From Prevotella sp. UBA5387 (GTDB lineage: Bacteria; Bacteroidota; Bacteroidia; Bacteroidales; Bacteroidaceae): a stretch of DNA of 20,458 nt. The DNA is taken from NCBI GenBank assembly GCA_002407775.1, contig DHOP01000070.1, positions 34,719-55,176 on the forward strand, read 5' to 3'. Shown here one piece after another: positions 7,649 to 17,700 of the stretch. Each line of letters starts with the position of its first letter. Positions within the stretch are counted from its first letter, which is position 1. The notes under the pieces are model-generated. The model was not told the DNA's origin and searched no databases. It saw only the letters and a program-made list of their open reading frames with translations. Position numbers and translations under genes: made by a program.

Positions 7649-8491
7649 ATGGCAAATATTGATGTAACAACCGAGGCTTGGACAGATCTGATCTTTGAAG
7701 GAAGAAATCAATCTTACGGAGCTTATAAGCTACGTAGGAATACTCCTAAGAGAAATATATATTCTATTCTTCTTATAGGATTATTGGTTGCTTTGTCTAT
7801 CGCAATATATATGGCAAAGTCTGCATACGATCAGTATCAGGCTGCACATAGTATTAATCAATCGGTAACAGAGTTGTCGGCTTTGAATCAGCCTAAGAAA
7901 AAGGCTGAGGTTAAGCGCAAGGAAGTTCAGATTCCAGAAAAGAAGCAAGAGGTTGTCAAAGAAGTTAAGTCTTCTATCAAATTTACGGCACCGGTTATCA
8001 AAAAGGATGATGAGGTAAAGCCTGAAGAAGAAATGAAGACTCAACAAGAGTTGATGCAGACTAACACTGCTATCGGTGCTCTCGATGTAAAGGGTAATAG
8101 TGATAATGGTGAGGTCTTGAAGGTGACTCAACGTGTTGCAGATGAACCTGTTAAGCCGAAGCCTGAGGTTGAAAACAAGGTGTTCGATATTGTAGAACAG
8201 ATGCCTTCTTTCCCAGGTGGACCTTCAGCTTTGATGCAGTATCTATCTGATAACATTAAATATCCTGTTGTTGCACAGGAGAATGGTGTACAAGGTAGAG
8301 TTGTAGTTTCCTTCGTGGTAGAGCGTGATGGTTCTATTACAGATGTAAGAGTTGTTCGCTCTGTAGACCCTTCACTTGACCGTGAAGCTACTCGTGTAGT
8401 TTCTGCGATGCCTAACTGGATTCCAGGTAAGCAAAACGGATCAGCTGTACGTGTAAAGTACAATGTTCCTGTATCATTTAAATTACAGTAA
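7649..8491 (+). CDS. tonB: Energy transducer TonB
   Basis: TonB couples the ExbB/ExbD motor to TonB-dependent outer membrane receptors. The cytoplasmic N-terminus holds FEGRNQSYGAYKLRR (16-30), a motif typical of Bacteroidota TonB proteins. A membrane helix at about 37-56 follows, then a charged periplasmic linker (80-175) rich in Lys, Glu and Pro. The C-terminal TonB domain (about 188-280) contains YPVVAQENGVQGRVVVSF (205-222) and ends VKYNVPVSFKLQ. The domain order and length of 280 residues are normal for the phylum. It sits 32 bases after the second exbD and 9 bases before the PstS-like gene, so it is part of the same transcript. Its likely clients include the SusC-type receptor encoded downstream. 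Confidence 0.94.
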   Translation: MANIDVTTEAWTDLIFEGRNQSYGAYKLRRNTPKRNIYSILLIGLLVALSIAIYMAKSAYDQYQAAHSINQSVTELSALNQPKKKAEVKRKEVQIPEKKQEVVKEVKSSIKFTAPVIKKDDEVKPEEEMKTQQELMQTNTAIGALDVKGNSDNGEVLKVTQRVADEPVKPKPEVENKVFDIVEQMPSFPGGPSALMQYLSDNIKYPVVAQENGVQGRVVVSFVVERDGSITDVRVVRSVDPSLDREATRVVSAMPNWIPGKQNGSAVRVKYNVPVSFKLQ

Positions 8492-8500
8492 CATGTTTTT

Positions 8501-9460
8501 ATGAGCAAATTAACATCTTACATTTTCGTGGGATTAACACTTTCTGTATGTCTTTTCTCTTCTTGTGACAACAAGAAGGGAAAAGACGGCAGAACAGATA
8601 CATATTCATCAGGGGCGATTAGTTTCGTCTCTGATGAAAGTTTTAGTCCTATTATTGAAGAAGAGCGCTTTGTTTTTCAAAAGGATTATCCACAGGCGTT
8701 TGTTACTCCGGTTTATACTAACGAGTCTGAAGCTATTAGTAGGCTTTTGAAAGGTAAAACATGGTTAGCCTTTACCTCTCGTGATTTTAAAGTATCTGAG
8801 CTCAACAGTTTAAAGGAGCAAAATTTCAGACCGTTTACTATTAAGTTAGCTTACGATGCTTTAGCATTTATAGTTAACACTTCAAATAATGATACCCTTA
8901 TCTCTGTGGATGATATTAAGAATATTATGACAGGGAGATATATCAAGTGGGGTGACATCTACAAAGGTTCTAAACGAGGAACGATTACTGTTGTGTTTGA
9001 TAATCCAAGATCAAGCACAGTTCACTACATAGAAGATTCTGTTCTTGGAGGTAAGCCAATCGTTAATCCAAATGTTACAGCAGTTAATAAAACAGAAGAA
9101 GTAATCAAATATGTCGAGAAAAATCCTGGATCGATCGGCATTATTGGTAATAACTGGCTTAACGACAAACATGATTCAACAAATCTTACTTTCAGGAAAA
9201 ATATACAGGTTATGAGCGTAAGTCGCATTCATCCAGCTACGGCTGCGAGCTCTCGTAAACCATACCAGTATTATATTTATAACGGGGAATATCCTTTGAT
9301 CAGAACTATTTATGCCCTCTTAAATGATCCTCGTCAGGGATTGCCTTGGGGATTTGCACATTTCATAGAAAGCCCTAAAGGACAACGAATAGTTATGAAA
9401 GCAGGTTTACTACCTGTTCTTGGAAATATTAATGTGAGAGATGTTAATGTAAGTCAATAG
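8501..9460 (+). CDS. PstS-like substrate-binding lipoprotein
   Basis: A predicted lipoprotein of 319 residues: signal sequence MSKLTSYIFVGLTLSVCLF and lipobox LFSSC with C22 as the lipidated cysteine. The mature part resembles PstS-type periplasmic phosphate-binding proteins (PBP-like fold): AFTSRDFKVSEL, LAYDALAFIVN (110-120), WGDIYKGSKRGTITVV, then DNPRSSTVHYIEDSVL in the region that in PstS contributes to the anion site, and a late SPKGQRIVMKAGLLPV. No PstC, PstA or PstB gene is nearby. Instead the gene is in the TonB operon, 9 bases after tonB. A function in phosphate ABC transport is therefore doubtful; an accessory role with the TonB complex or as a sensor is inference. The start at 8501 is used because an ATG at 8493 runs straight into a stop. 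Confidence 0.82.
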   Translation: MSKLTSYIFVGLTLSVCLFSSCDNKKGKDGRTDTYSSGAISFVSDESFSPIIEEERFVFQKDYPQAFVTPVYTNESEAISRLLKGKTWLAFTSRDFKVSELNSLKEQNFRPFTIKLAYDALAFIVNTSNNDTLISVDDIKNIMTGRYIKWGDIYKGSKRGTITVVFDNPRSSTVHYIEDSVLGGKPIVNPNVTAVNKTEEVIKYVEKNPGSIGIIGNNWLNDKHDSTNLTFRKNIQVMSVSRIHPATAASSRKPYQYYIYNGEYPLIRTIYALLNDPRQGLPWGFAHFIESPKGQRIVMKAGLLPVLGNINVRDVNVSQ

Positions 9461-9482
9461 ATGATACATCATTCTTTTTTTG
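9461..9482 (+). other. Small palindrome with T-run between pstS-like and TPR genes
   Basis: Directly after the stop codon, ATGATACATCAT (9461-9472) is an inverted repeat, followed by a run of seven T (9475-9481). The stem is only four or five pairs, so it is weak as a terminator. It may reduce read-through into the TPR gene, which is separated by a 73-base gap, the widest inside this operon. Confidence 0.25.
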
Positions 9483-9533
9483 ACGTCATTAAGTAAAATA
9501 TTTAGCAAGTAGTAAACTTTAAAAGTAGAAAAT

Positions 9534-10967
9534 ATGAAAGCAATAAAATATCTATTAATTGGTGCTGCGATTTTTACATCGCATGTTTCCACTTTTGCTC
9601 AAGATAACAATAAGATGATTATCGAGCAAGCCACCCAAATTATTAAGAATAAGGGTGCAGATTTTGGTAAACAAGTAAAGCAACTCTACAAGGATAACAA
9701 GAAAAATCCAGAAGTTCTAGTTGCAATTGGAAAGTTATTCCTTCATGAAAAGGATACTGCCAATGCTATTGCATTTGCTGATTATGCCTTAAAAAAGGAT
9801 ACTAAATTTGCTAAGGCTTTCTTGTTAAAAGGTGACATAGCTGTTGCCCAAGATGATGCAGGTAAAGCAGCAGAAAATTATCAGCAGGCTAAATATTTTG
9901 CACCAAAGGATCCTGAAGGTTACTACAAATATGCTATGATTCTTCGTGGACGTAGTCCTGAGGAAGCCGTTGCCAATTTGGAAGACTTACGTGCTCAACG
10001 TCCAGATTATCCTGTTGATGCTCTTGCAGGACGTATTTATTATATTGCTCAAAATTATCAGAAAGCCTCTTCTTACTATAGTAAGGTTACTGACTTTAGC
10101 AAGATGGAAGATGAGGACCTTACTAATTTTGCTATGACTGAGTGGTTGCTTGGAAATCGCGAAAAGAGTATTGATATTTGCAAAAGAGGTTTAGCACGCA
10201 ACTCAAGACGTGCAGGATGGAACAGAATAGCTTTCTACAACTATACTGACCTAAAGCAGGCTGACGAAGCACTCAATTACGCAGATAAGCTTTTCAATCA
10301 GAGTGATAGTGCTCATATTATTGGGGAAGACTATATCTATTATGGAACAGCTTTGCAGCAAGCTCAACGCTGGGATGATGCAATTAAAGCATACAACCAG
10401 GCACTTAATCTTGATGCAAGTAATCCTAAGCAGTTGGTTATTATCAACAAGAATTTGTCTGATGTATATCTTGGTAAGGGTGATTACAATAATGCCGTTA
10501 CTTATTTCGAGAAATCATTTGAGGGTACTGAACCGACAATGGAAAATCTTGATAACTTAGGTACACTGTATGCTGATATCGCCTCAAAGAAAACGCAGGC
10601 AGGTGATACAGAAGGAGCAGCAAATGCTTTCAGAAGTGCCGATCAAGTTTATGCTCGTTTAATGCAGGCTTATCCTAATTACAATAACTATTGTAACTTC
10701 ATGCGCGGACAGATCAATGCAAATCTAGATCCGGATAGCAAACAAGGTTTGGCAAAGCCATACTATGAGGAGCTGGCTAAGTCTTTAGAGGCAAAGGCAG
10801 AAAAGAATGATAGCGAGATAGCTATGATGAAGCAGGCATACCTATATCTTATAGTTTACCACTTCAATGTGAAGCAAGATAAAGAAACTTCAAAGGTGTT
10901 TGCTAACAAAATGCTTACCATCGACCCTGAGAATGAAGTTGCTAAGCAGGTTATTGCAATAAAGTAG
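9534..10967 (+). CDS. Secreted tetratricopeptide-repeat protein
   Basis: A 477-residue protein with a signal peptide (MKAIKYLLIGAAIFTSHVSTFA, cleavage near residue 22) that should be periplasmic or on the inner face of the outer membrane. Most of the mature chain is built of TPR-type helix pairs: PEVLVAIGKLFLHEKDTANA near 48-67, AKAFLLKGDIAVAQDDAGKA, the YYKYAMILRGRSPEEAV region, DYIYYGTALQQAQRWDDAI and SDVYLGKGDYNNAVTYFEKS. TPR arrays bind partner proteins or peptides; no enzymatic domain is seen. It is last in the exbB operon, just before the strong terminator. That position next to a PstS-like lipoprotein suggests a scaffold role for the TonB system, but this is inference. Confidence 0.85.
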   Translation: MKAIKYLLIGAAIFTSHVSTFAQDNNKMIIEQATQIIKNKGADFGKQVKQLYKDNKKNPEVLVAIGKLFLHEKDTANAIAFADYALKKDTKFAKAFLLKGDIAVAQDDAGKAAENYQQAKYFAPKDPEGYYKYAMILRGRSPEEAVANLEDLRAQRPDYPVDALAGRIYYIAQNYQKASSYYSKVTDFSKMEDEDLTNFAMTEWLLGNREKSIDICKRGLARNSRRAGWNRIAFYNYTDLKQADEALNYADKLFNQSDSAHIIGEDYIYYGTALQQAQRWDDAIKAYNQALNLDASNPKQLVIINKNLSDVYLGKGDYNNAVTYFEKSFEGTEPTMENLDNLGTLYADIASKKTQAGDTEGAANAFRSADQVYARLMQAYPNYNNYCNFMRGQINANLDPDSKQGLAKPYYEELAKSLEAKAEKNDSEIAMMKQAYLYLIVYHFNVKQDKETSKVFANKMLTIDPENEVAKQVIAIK

Positions 10968-10980
10968 AGCACTTTACATG

Positions 10981-10995
10981 TACTCATTATGAGTA
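10981..10995. repeat. Perfect short inverted repeat
   Basis: TACTCATTATGAGTA is a perfect palindrome around a central T, between the TPR gene stop and the main terminator. It has no T-run, so it is not itself an intrinsic terminator. It could protect the mRNA 3' end or be a protein site. Confidence 0.3.
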
Positions 10996-11021
10996 TCATT
11001 ATGGCTTTAATCTAACGATAT

Positions 11022-11062
11022 AGTCCCCATTAGTTCGAATGAAACTATTGGGGACTTTTTAA
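11022..11062 (+). terminator. Strong intrinsic terminator of the exbB operon
   Basis: AGTCCCCATTAGTT (11022-11035) pairs with AACTATTGGGGACT (11043-11056) as a 14-base stem with a single mismatch, a loop of seven bases, and a T-rich tail (TTTTTAATT). The GC-rich base and T-tract are classic for rho-independent termination. It ends transcription after the TPR gene and isolates the downstream pseudogene. Confidence 0.88.
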
Positions 11063-11127
11063 TTCAAATTTCAATAATAGTTAGGTAATGTTCTTCATTA
11101 TCTGAATTATCAATTAAAATTTTAAGC

Positions 11128-11576
11128 ATAGAAACTATAGAATCAATAGCAGTAATTCAAGTTTCTTGACCGATAGAAGAGGTCTTTGAGGCTATCATTG
11201 ATCCCGAAATAATGAAGAATTATTTTATTTCTAAGGGTTTAGGTCGACTTGAAGCTGGGAAGACTGTTTACTGGAAATTTCCTGAATTTCCAATTGACTC
11301 TCCAGTACGAGTTAAGGCAGTTGACCCAAGTTCATTTATTAGCTTTGCTTGGGAGAGCGTAGACGGACGGGACTGCTAATGGTGGAAATATCTTTGGAGT
11401 CGATACACGATACTGACACAGTTCGTGTAAAGGAATATGGAATGGGGCTTTGTGAAGTGGGTTTAAAATGGCTTGTCGGTAACACTGAGGGATAGGCCAA
11501 CTTTCTTGCTTGTCTCAAAGCATGGATGGAGTATAAGGTTAATCTTCGTAAGGTTGCATTCGACTTTATGATTTAG
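11128..11576 (+). pseudogene. Degraded SRPBCC/AHSA1-type gene
   Basis: This stretch still translates as an SRPBCC-family protein (AHSA1-like, hydrophobic-ligand-binding fold) if its lesions are skipped. The first frame reads PIEEVFEAIIDPEIMKNYF, then WKFPEFPIDSPVRVKAVD and SFAWESVDG. An in-frame TGA interrupts it at 11167-11169 and it ends at TAA 11377-11379. The homology continues in another frame from 11379 (VEISLESIHDTDTVRVKEYG, then GLKWLVGNTEG), broken again by TAG at 11493-11495, and closes with ANFLACLKAWMEYKVNLRK and FDFM before the stop at 11574. No ATG is found at the expected start; an ATA at 11128 may be the old one. Two stops, one frameshift and a lost start make a functional product very unlikely. 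No promoter of its own is apparent. Confidence 0.85.
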
Positions 11577-11799
11577 GTTACTAATAAATTCTAACTATAA
11601 ATGAATTGTCTTATTTCTAATTTGAATTTGTTTTACTTTCTTTACTATTTATTTCTTCTAATAACAAGTCCATTTGATCAAAGAAGAATATAACGCTTTT
11701 ATTTTACTCCTGCTATGCCTTCTTTTTGATTTTTAACCTTTGATAATTGACAAATGTACCCACTGATATATTAAAATGCCGCTTTTTGCTCAATTTCAG
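11577..11799. other. AT-rich intergenic stretch without recognisable genes
   Basis: No plausible coding sequence, RNA gene or terminator is visible here on either strand. The DNA is AT-rich with T-rich tracts and may be further decayed sequence following the pseudogene. A lone CAAATGTA at 11751-11758 resembles a minus-strand -7 element but has no -33 partner and no gene to serve. Confidence 0.5.
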
Positions 11800-11831
11800 T
11801 TTGTGAGATTGAATTAAAGTTACTAATTTTG
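11800..11831 (+). promoter_or_regulatory. Promoter of the FAS1-SusC-SusD operon
   Basis: TTTG (11800-11803) and TAATTTTG (11824-11831) are separated by exactly 20 bases, a full match to the Bacteroidota consensus. The predicted leader is about 45-50 nt, AT-rich, before the ATG at 11886. No operator-like repeat stands out. A consensus promoter may mean expression by the primary sigma factor rather than by an alternative sigma factor. Confidence 0.65.
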
Positions 11832-11885
11832 TCAACGTTTAATCTACTGATTGAATTATCAAACAATAAATAACTAAAACAAATT

Positions 11886-14750
11886 ATGAACAAACTCTTC
11901 GTATGTATCACTCTCATTAGTGTGGGGTTGATGGCTTCTTGCGTTGACAAAAATGCGGAAGTGGATGAAGATTCTAAGCCGGCATGGTTGGGAGGGAGCA
12001 TCTATGAGGAATTACAAAACCCGAATCAGGAGTACCTGACCGGAACGTTCACTACCTATTTAAAGTTGGTCGACGATTTAGGCTACACCTCTACACTTTC
12101 ACGTACGGGCAGCAAGACGATATTCCCAGCTAACGATGATGCTTTCCAGCGTTTCTTTTCTGGCAATTCCTGGGGGGTTACTTCTTATGACAAACTCTCT
12201 CTAGCCCAAAAGAAATTACTGCTCTATTCGTCGATGCTTGACAATGCATTGTTGGTCAATATGCTCTCCAATGTTTCGAGTGGCTCGTCTTCTGTCGAAA
12301 ATGGTCTAGCAGTTAAGCATCAGTCGTCTGTTAGTGTCATCGATTCCGTTACCCATCTTTATGGCGTGTCACAAATGCCAAAAAATAACGAATGGTGGAC
12401 CAAATATTTTAACAAAGGAATTGATATCGTATCAGATGGCACTCGGCCAATGATGGTACATTTCACCCGAGAGCAGATGGTAAACAATGGTATTACTACG
12501 ACTGGTGAAAATTCCGATTTTCAAGTCTTAACAGGTGAGCCCTATGATGCTATAGAGAGCCCTGCTTATATTTTTGACAACAAAATCATAAGAAAGGACG
12601 TTACGTGTCAGAATGGTTATATTCACCAACTTCAAGATGTGTTGGTACCACCGGGTAATATGGCTGATGTTCTTCGCTCGACGAGTGAAACAAGCCTTTT
12701 TAGCAGAATGGTAGACTATTATGCAGCACCATATTACAGTCTTAACATCACAAATCAGTACAATGATTGGGCGATAGCCAATGGAGTCGCCATCATAGAT
12801 TCGATTTTTGAAATGAGATATGTCAGCTCGCGTTCCAAGAACGCTGCATTGACTCTTGATCCTGATGGCAATGCATTAGGCAATGGTCGCTATTTAAAGT
12901 ATGATTTGGGCTGGAATCAATATTATCCTGCTCATGCTAATACTTCGTCTCTTGATTATACCATCACAGATATGGGAGCACTTTTTGCTCCCGATAACGA
13001 CGCTGTTAAAAAATATTTTCTTCCAGGTGGCGCAGGTGCTTACTTGATTGATATATATGGAGCAAAGACAAATACTGAGGCTAACCTTGTGGAAAACCTT
13101 GACTCCATGCAATCTAGAAATCCAGCCATTATTACTGCGTTTATTCGTAATCTGCAGCAAAATTCCTTCGTAGAAACCGTTCCAAGTAAGTTTAGTACTA
13201 TTATTAATGACGCATCCGAAAACATGGGTATCTCCATGAGTATGTTGCGACAGGAAAATGCTAAGTACGATATAAAGATAGCTAATAATGGAGTTATCTA
13301 TGTTACTAATGTAATGATTGCTCCTGATGAGTATAGGGCAGTGTTGGCGCCCTCTTCTTCATATCCGGATATGTTTGTCATGAACTGGGCTGTTCAGGAT
13401 CGCTCTTTCCTTAACGTCGACTTCCGATACTATCTTTTAGCAATGAGTGCCAATTATGCTTTCTTCATTCCAGATGACGAAGCCTTTGGTAAGTTTTATA
13501 TTGATCCTACATCCTTAAAGACTGCTAATCCCAGGGCTCTACGTTTTTACAAATATGTGCCTGAAAAGCTGAACAGCGCTCCGAAGCTTCGGTGTGAAGT
13601 TCACCCATATGACCCGATATCTGGAAAGATCTCTTCAGATGTAATCGAGACCGTAGAATATGGTAGTGCTGCAAGTGCCAAGTACACTTCTCAGCTTGTT
13701 GACATTTTGAACTATCACACTTTGCTACTAAAAAGTGGAGAAGTTATTGGGTCGAATAATTATTATAAGACCAAGCATGGCGGTGAAGTATATGTTAGTG
13801 GAGGCGGAGTTGGCTCAATTGTTGGCACAAGTGCCCAAATCGATCAAGATGCAAAACTTTCGACATCTAAAATTGATGTGGACTACACTGAAGTTAATGG
13901 ACATGCCTATCGAGTGGACCATGTGATACAACCTGTGCAAAAGAGCGTGAGTCGTGTTTTGCAAGATAATGCCCAATTCTCTGAGTTCTATGAATTGTGT
14001 TCCGGATTTGCAGCAACCGATGTACTCCTCAAGGCTGGTATTTCGGATGTAGTTAATAGTTTCGGCACAACTGAACAAAGTCAGTATATTATCTTCACAA
14101 CAAGTTATGGGTCAGGGACAAATAAGATAAACAATGCATGTATGGATGAGAACGTGAAGATGTTCAACACCTATAACTACACTCTATATGCACCTGATAA
14201 TGCAGCCGTGGAGATTGCATACAAGAGTGGCCTTCCCCGCTGGAGTGACATCCAAACTCAGCTAGATGCCTATGAAACAGCTGAGGATGTTCCTGCGAAC
14301 GTTAAAGAAGAAGCAAAACTCAAAATTCAGGCTATCCGAGACTTCTGTCGTTACCACTTCCAAAGCACTTCAATATATGCAGACAAGATCGTGGAAGGCG
14401 GAGTCTTTGGCAGTCTTTGTACTAATGCCATAGGTATGGCTGACACTTATACTGTTTCTGGTGGCAATGGCCGTTTGCAGATTACAGATGGAGCGGGTGA
14501 GACACATACTGTAGTAGGTGGCAACGGTCGACTTATCAACCAGATGACGCGCGATTACTGGTTTAATGCTCCGCGCAACATGGCCAATGCGATAACCACC
14601 TCATCATTTTGCGCAGTTCATGAACTCACGACACCACTTTATCTTTATAAGGATGGCTCTGGTAATCCATCATGGAATCCTCAAGTCGTTGCCACTCAGG
14701 CAGCAGCAGCTGCTAAGAAAAAAGCTATGTTGAGTAGAGCACGTCACTAA
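11886..14750 (+). CDS. Large lipoprotein with four fasciclin (FAS1)-like modules
   Basis: A 954-residue predicted lipoprotein (signal sequence, lipobox LMASC with C19), probably at the cell surface with SusC/SusD. Four FAS1-like modules are suggested by the conserved strand motif: TIFPANDDAFQRFF (78-91), ALFAPDNDAVKKYF (365-378), YAFFIPDDEAFGKFY (524-538) and YTLYAPDNAAVEIAY (765-779). The matching module ends are NGYIHQLQDVLVPPG (243-257), NGVIYVTNVMIAP (468-480) and NGHAYRVDHVIQP (671-683). FAS1 domains mediate adhesion and protein or glycan binding in other organisms; no catalytic site is seen. The last module contains a repeated GGNGRL (859-864, 878-883). The chain ends in an Ala/Lys-rich tail (QAAAAAKKKAMLSRARH). 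It leads the operon, 23 bases before susC. The ligand is unknown. Confidence 0.85.
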   Translation: MNKLFVCITLISVGLMASCVDKNAEVDEDSKPAWLGGSIYEELQNPNQEYLTGTFTTYLKLVDDLGYTSTLSRTGSKTIFPANDDAFQRFFSGNSWGVTSYDKLSLAQKKLLLYSSMLDNALLVNMLSNVSSGSSSVENGLAVKHQSSVSVIDSVTHLYGVSQMPKNNEWWTKYFNKGIDIVSDGTRPMMVHFTREQMVNNGITTTGENSDFQVLTGEPYDAIESPAYIFDNKIIRKDVTCQNGYIHQLQDVLVPPGNMADVLRSTSETSLFSRMVDYYAAPYYSLNITNQYNDWAIANGVAIIDSIFEMRYVSSRSKNAALTLDPDGNALGNGRYLKYDLGWNQYYPAHANTSSLDYTITDMGALFAPDNDAVKKYFLPGGAGAYLIDIYGAKTNTEANLVENLDSMQSRNPAIITAFIRNLQQNSFVETVPSKFSTIINDASENMGISMSMLRQENAKYDIKIANNGVIYVTNVMIAPDEYRAVLAPSSSYPDMFVMNWAVQDRSFLNVDFRYYLLAMSANYAFFIPDDEAFGKFYIDPTSLKTANPRALRFYKYVPEKLNSAPKLRCEVHPYDPISGKISSDVIETVEYGSAASAKYTSQLVDILNYHTLLLKSGEVIGSNNYYKTKHGGEVYVSGGGVGSIVGTSAQIDQDAKLSTSKIDVDYTEVNGHAYRVDHVIQPVQKSVSRVLQDNAQFSEFYELCSGFAATDVLLKAGISDVVNSFGTTEQSQYIIFTTSYGSGTNKINNACMDENVKMFNTYNYTLYAPDNAAVEIAYKSGLPRWSDIQTQLDAYETAEDVPANVKEEAKLKIQAIRDFCRYHFQSTSIYADKIVEGGVFGSLCTNAIGMADTYTVSGGNGRLQITDGAGETHTVVGGNGRLINQMTRDYWFNAPRNMANAITTSSFCAVHELTTPLYLYKDGSGNPSWNPQVVATQAAAAAKKKAMLSRARH

Positions 14751-14773
14751 TAAAAACTAACGACTAAACAACT

Positions 14774-17700
14774 ATGTCTAATAAAAGAATCATTTTATCG
14801 GTCGTTTTGGCACTGATGTCGATTGGCATATATGCTCAGAGCAGGCGAATTTCCGGCACTGTCATCGATCCGCAGGGTCCAGTGATGATGGCAAATGTTA
14901 CCGAACGTGATGCCAATGATCGTATTGTTTCGGCATCCCAGACGGATATCAATGGCAATTTCTCCATGGAAATCAAAAGTCCCAATAATAAGTTGGTCAT
15001 TACCTATGTGGGCGATAAAACCAAAACATTGACTATTGGTAGTAAGGAAACCTTTGAGATTAAGCTAGATGCAGATGACCACACATTGACTGAGGTTGTC
15101 GTTAAGGGTGCACGAACCTCTTCAGGTGGATTGTTTATCCCTAAGCGAGAGGTTTCAGTAACCCAACAGACTTTCAATATGGATGCTGTAGAGGGTATGT
15201 CCTTTACTACTGCGGATGAGGCCTTGCAGGGAGAAATCGCAGGTCTAGACATTGTATCCAACTCAGGAAACTTAGGTTCAGGAACCACAATGCGATTACG
15301 TGGTGTAACCACCATTAATGGAAATGCTAATCCATTGATTGTTGTGGACGATAAGATTTTTGACAACCCTGATCAAACCTTTGACTTTGCTAACGCTAAT
15401 GAAGAGCAATATGCATCATTGCTTTCTGTAAACGTTGAAGACATTGCCTCTATTACTGTGCTAAAAGATGCTGCAGCTACCGCTATTTGGGGTGCTAATG
15501 GCGCTAATGGTGTTATTCAAATAACCACCAAGCGTGGTGTAAGGGGTAAGACACGCATCAACTTTTCCTATAAGTTCACTGGAACATGGCAGCCAAAGGG
15601 TTACAAACTGCTCAATGGTGATGATTATACAATGATGTTAAAGGAGGAGTTTTATAACCCATCTCAGGAAGCTACATCTACTACCAACATAGCAGAGTTG
15701 AATTATGACGCAAGCTGGGCTGAGTATGAGAACTGGAATAATAATACCGACTGGGTTAAGGCAGTTCAACAATTCGGCCAGATGCATTCCTATAACATGA
15801 ATCTTACTGGTGGCGGCCAGAGGGCGCAGTTCCGTATAAGTGCTGGCTATGACCAACAGACAGGTTCCATCATCAAACAAAAGCTTGACCGTTTCTCTAC
15901 ACGATTGGTTCTTGATTATAACGTGTCAGATCGTATAAAGTTTTCCACAAACTTTGCGTTGACCTATACTGGCAATGATATGAACTACAGCGGCTTATTA
16001 GGAATCGCCCAGCAGATTGCTCCTAATATGAGCATCTATCGTCAGAATGCCGATGGTACTGATACAAATGAATATTATATAATGAATCCTTCGGGTAATG
16101 CTTCTGGCTCGAACAATCCTTACACTGGTAACTTTTCGTCCTACGAAATGCGAGACGTTCGTGGTATGGGAAATCCGATCGCCATTGCGAACTTGGCATG
16201 GAAAAAAGATCAGACTTATCGTATAACGCCGGATTTTGCCGTGAAATATGAATTGCTTGGTACTGGAGCAGACCAACATCGTCTAACTTTTAATGGTAGA
16301 ATAGATTTCGATATCTATGCACGTAGCGTACCCACCTATTATCCAGCAGCGTTGGCTACAGACATTTGGACAAGTAATTCCTATAATGTGAGCACAAATA
16401 CTGAGAGCAATCGTTTCAAGATGGGTGGTCTGGTAGAGTTGATATATACTCCATATTTCCGCAATAAGGATATCTCTGTTATGATGTTGGCTCGATATGA
16501 GATGGCAACTGCTAAAAGCAATGGACAGGACATCACTATGAATCGTCTTCCCGATGGAATTATTTCGCCTACAGTACCTGCAGACTTGCAGGAAATGAGC
16601 AGTTATAATAGTCGTAGCAATTCGCAAGACTGGATATACACAGCCCATGCCGCTTATAAAGGAAGGTATATTGCAGGTTTCTCTTTGCGTGCCGATGGAA
16701 ACTCGAAATTCGGTCCAAAGAATAGATGGGCATATTTCCCTGGCGTTTCCTTTCGATACAATATCATTGACGAGTCTTTTATGAAGAGTTTGCACTCTTG
16801 GCTCTCAATGGCTGCTCTGCGTGCCAGTTGGGGAATTGTGGGTAAAGCCCCAGATGCTGACTATCTATTCTATTCGACCTACAATACGAGTGCGGGCTAT
16901 TATGGCAATGGAAATACTTCTTTGCCAGTTGCCAAAATCGATGGACTGAAGCTGGATGATTTGAGATGGGAAAAGACAGCCTCAGTGAATCTTGGTTTCA
17001 ATCTTGGTTTCCTAAATGATAAAATTGAGGTAGATTTCGACTGGTACCATAAGTATACAAAAGACTTATTACAAAGGTCAGTATCCATTCCTTCAACAAC
17101 AGGATATAGTTCAGTGGCTTATGCCAATGTAGGTAGTATGACGAATGATGGATGGGAAATGAACATCAATGCTAGTGATTTAATTAAGATTGGAAAGTTC
17201 GCAATGAGTGCAGGTGTCAACTTCGCTCAGAACTACAATGAGATCAAGGAGATGGATCAACGTGTGCTTGATGCTGTCAACTCCAAGTGGTCAGCCACTA
17301 CACGTGGTGCTTATTTGAACAGAGTACAAGTAGGCAATGCCCTTGGGTCTATTTATGGATTCCGTAGTAACGGTGTTTACCAGTATAGTTATGAGTATCT
17401 TCAAAATTATCAGAAGGAAAACAACCTTTCCCCTTCAGCTTATGAAGGGTGGGTCAATGAGCAATTGGCAGCAGGTAGAACTTTTCCTATAGCCGTCGGA
17501 GCTGACGGGAAAGCTATTATGACAAGCAATGGTGAACCACAACACTTGGTTTATAATTATGATGCAGGATCATCTACCTATGTGTTCCAAGGAGGAGACG
17601 CCATCTATGAGGACATTAATCATGATGGCCAGATCAACGCTCTTGATATTGTTTATTTAGGCAATTCTTTGCCAAAATTACAAGGAGGTTTTAACTTTAC

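Noticed and set aside
8501..9460. Calling the PstS-like gene a phosphate transporter component
   Set aside because: No PstC, PstA, PstB or PhoU gene is nearby and the gene lies in a TonB operon, so only the fold is claimed.
11751..11758. Minus-strand -7 promoter element CAAATGTA in the AT-rich gap
   Set aside because: No TTTG partner at 19-21 bases and no gene downstream on that strand.
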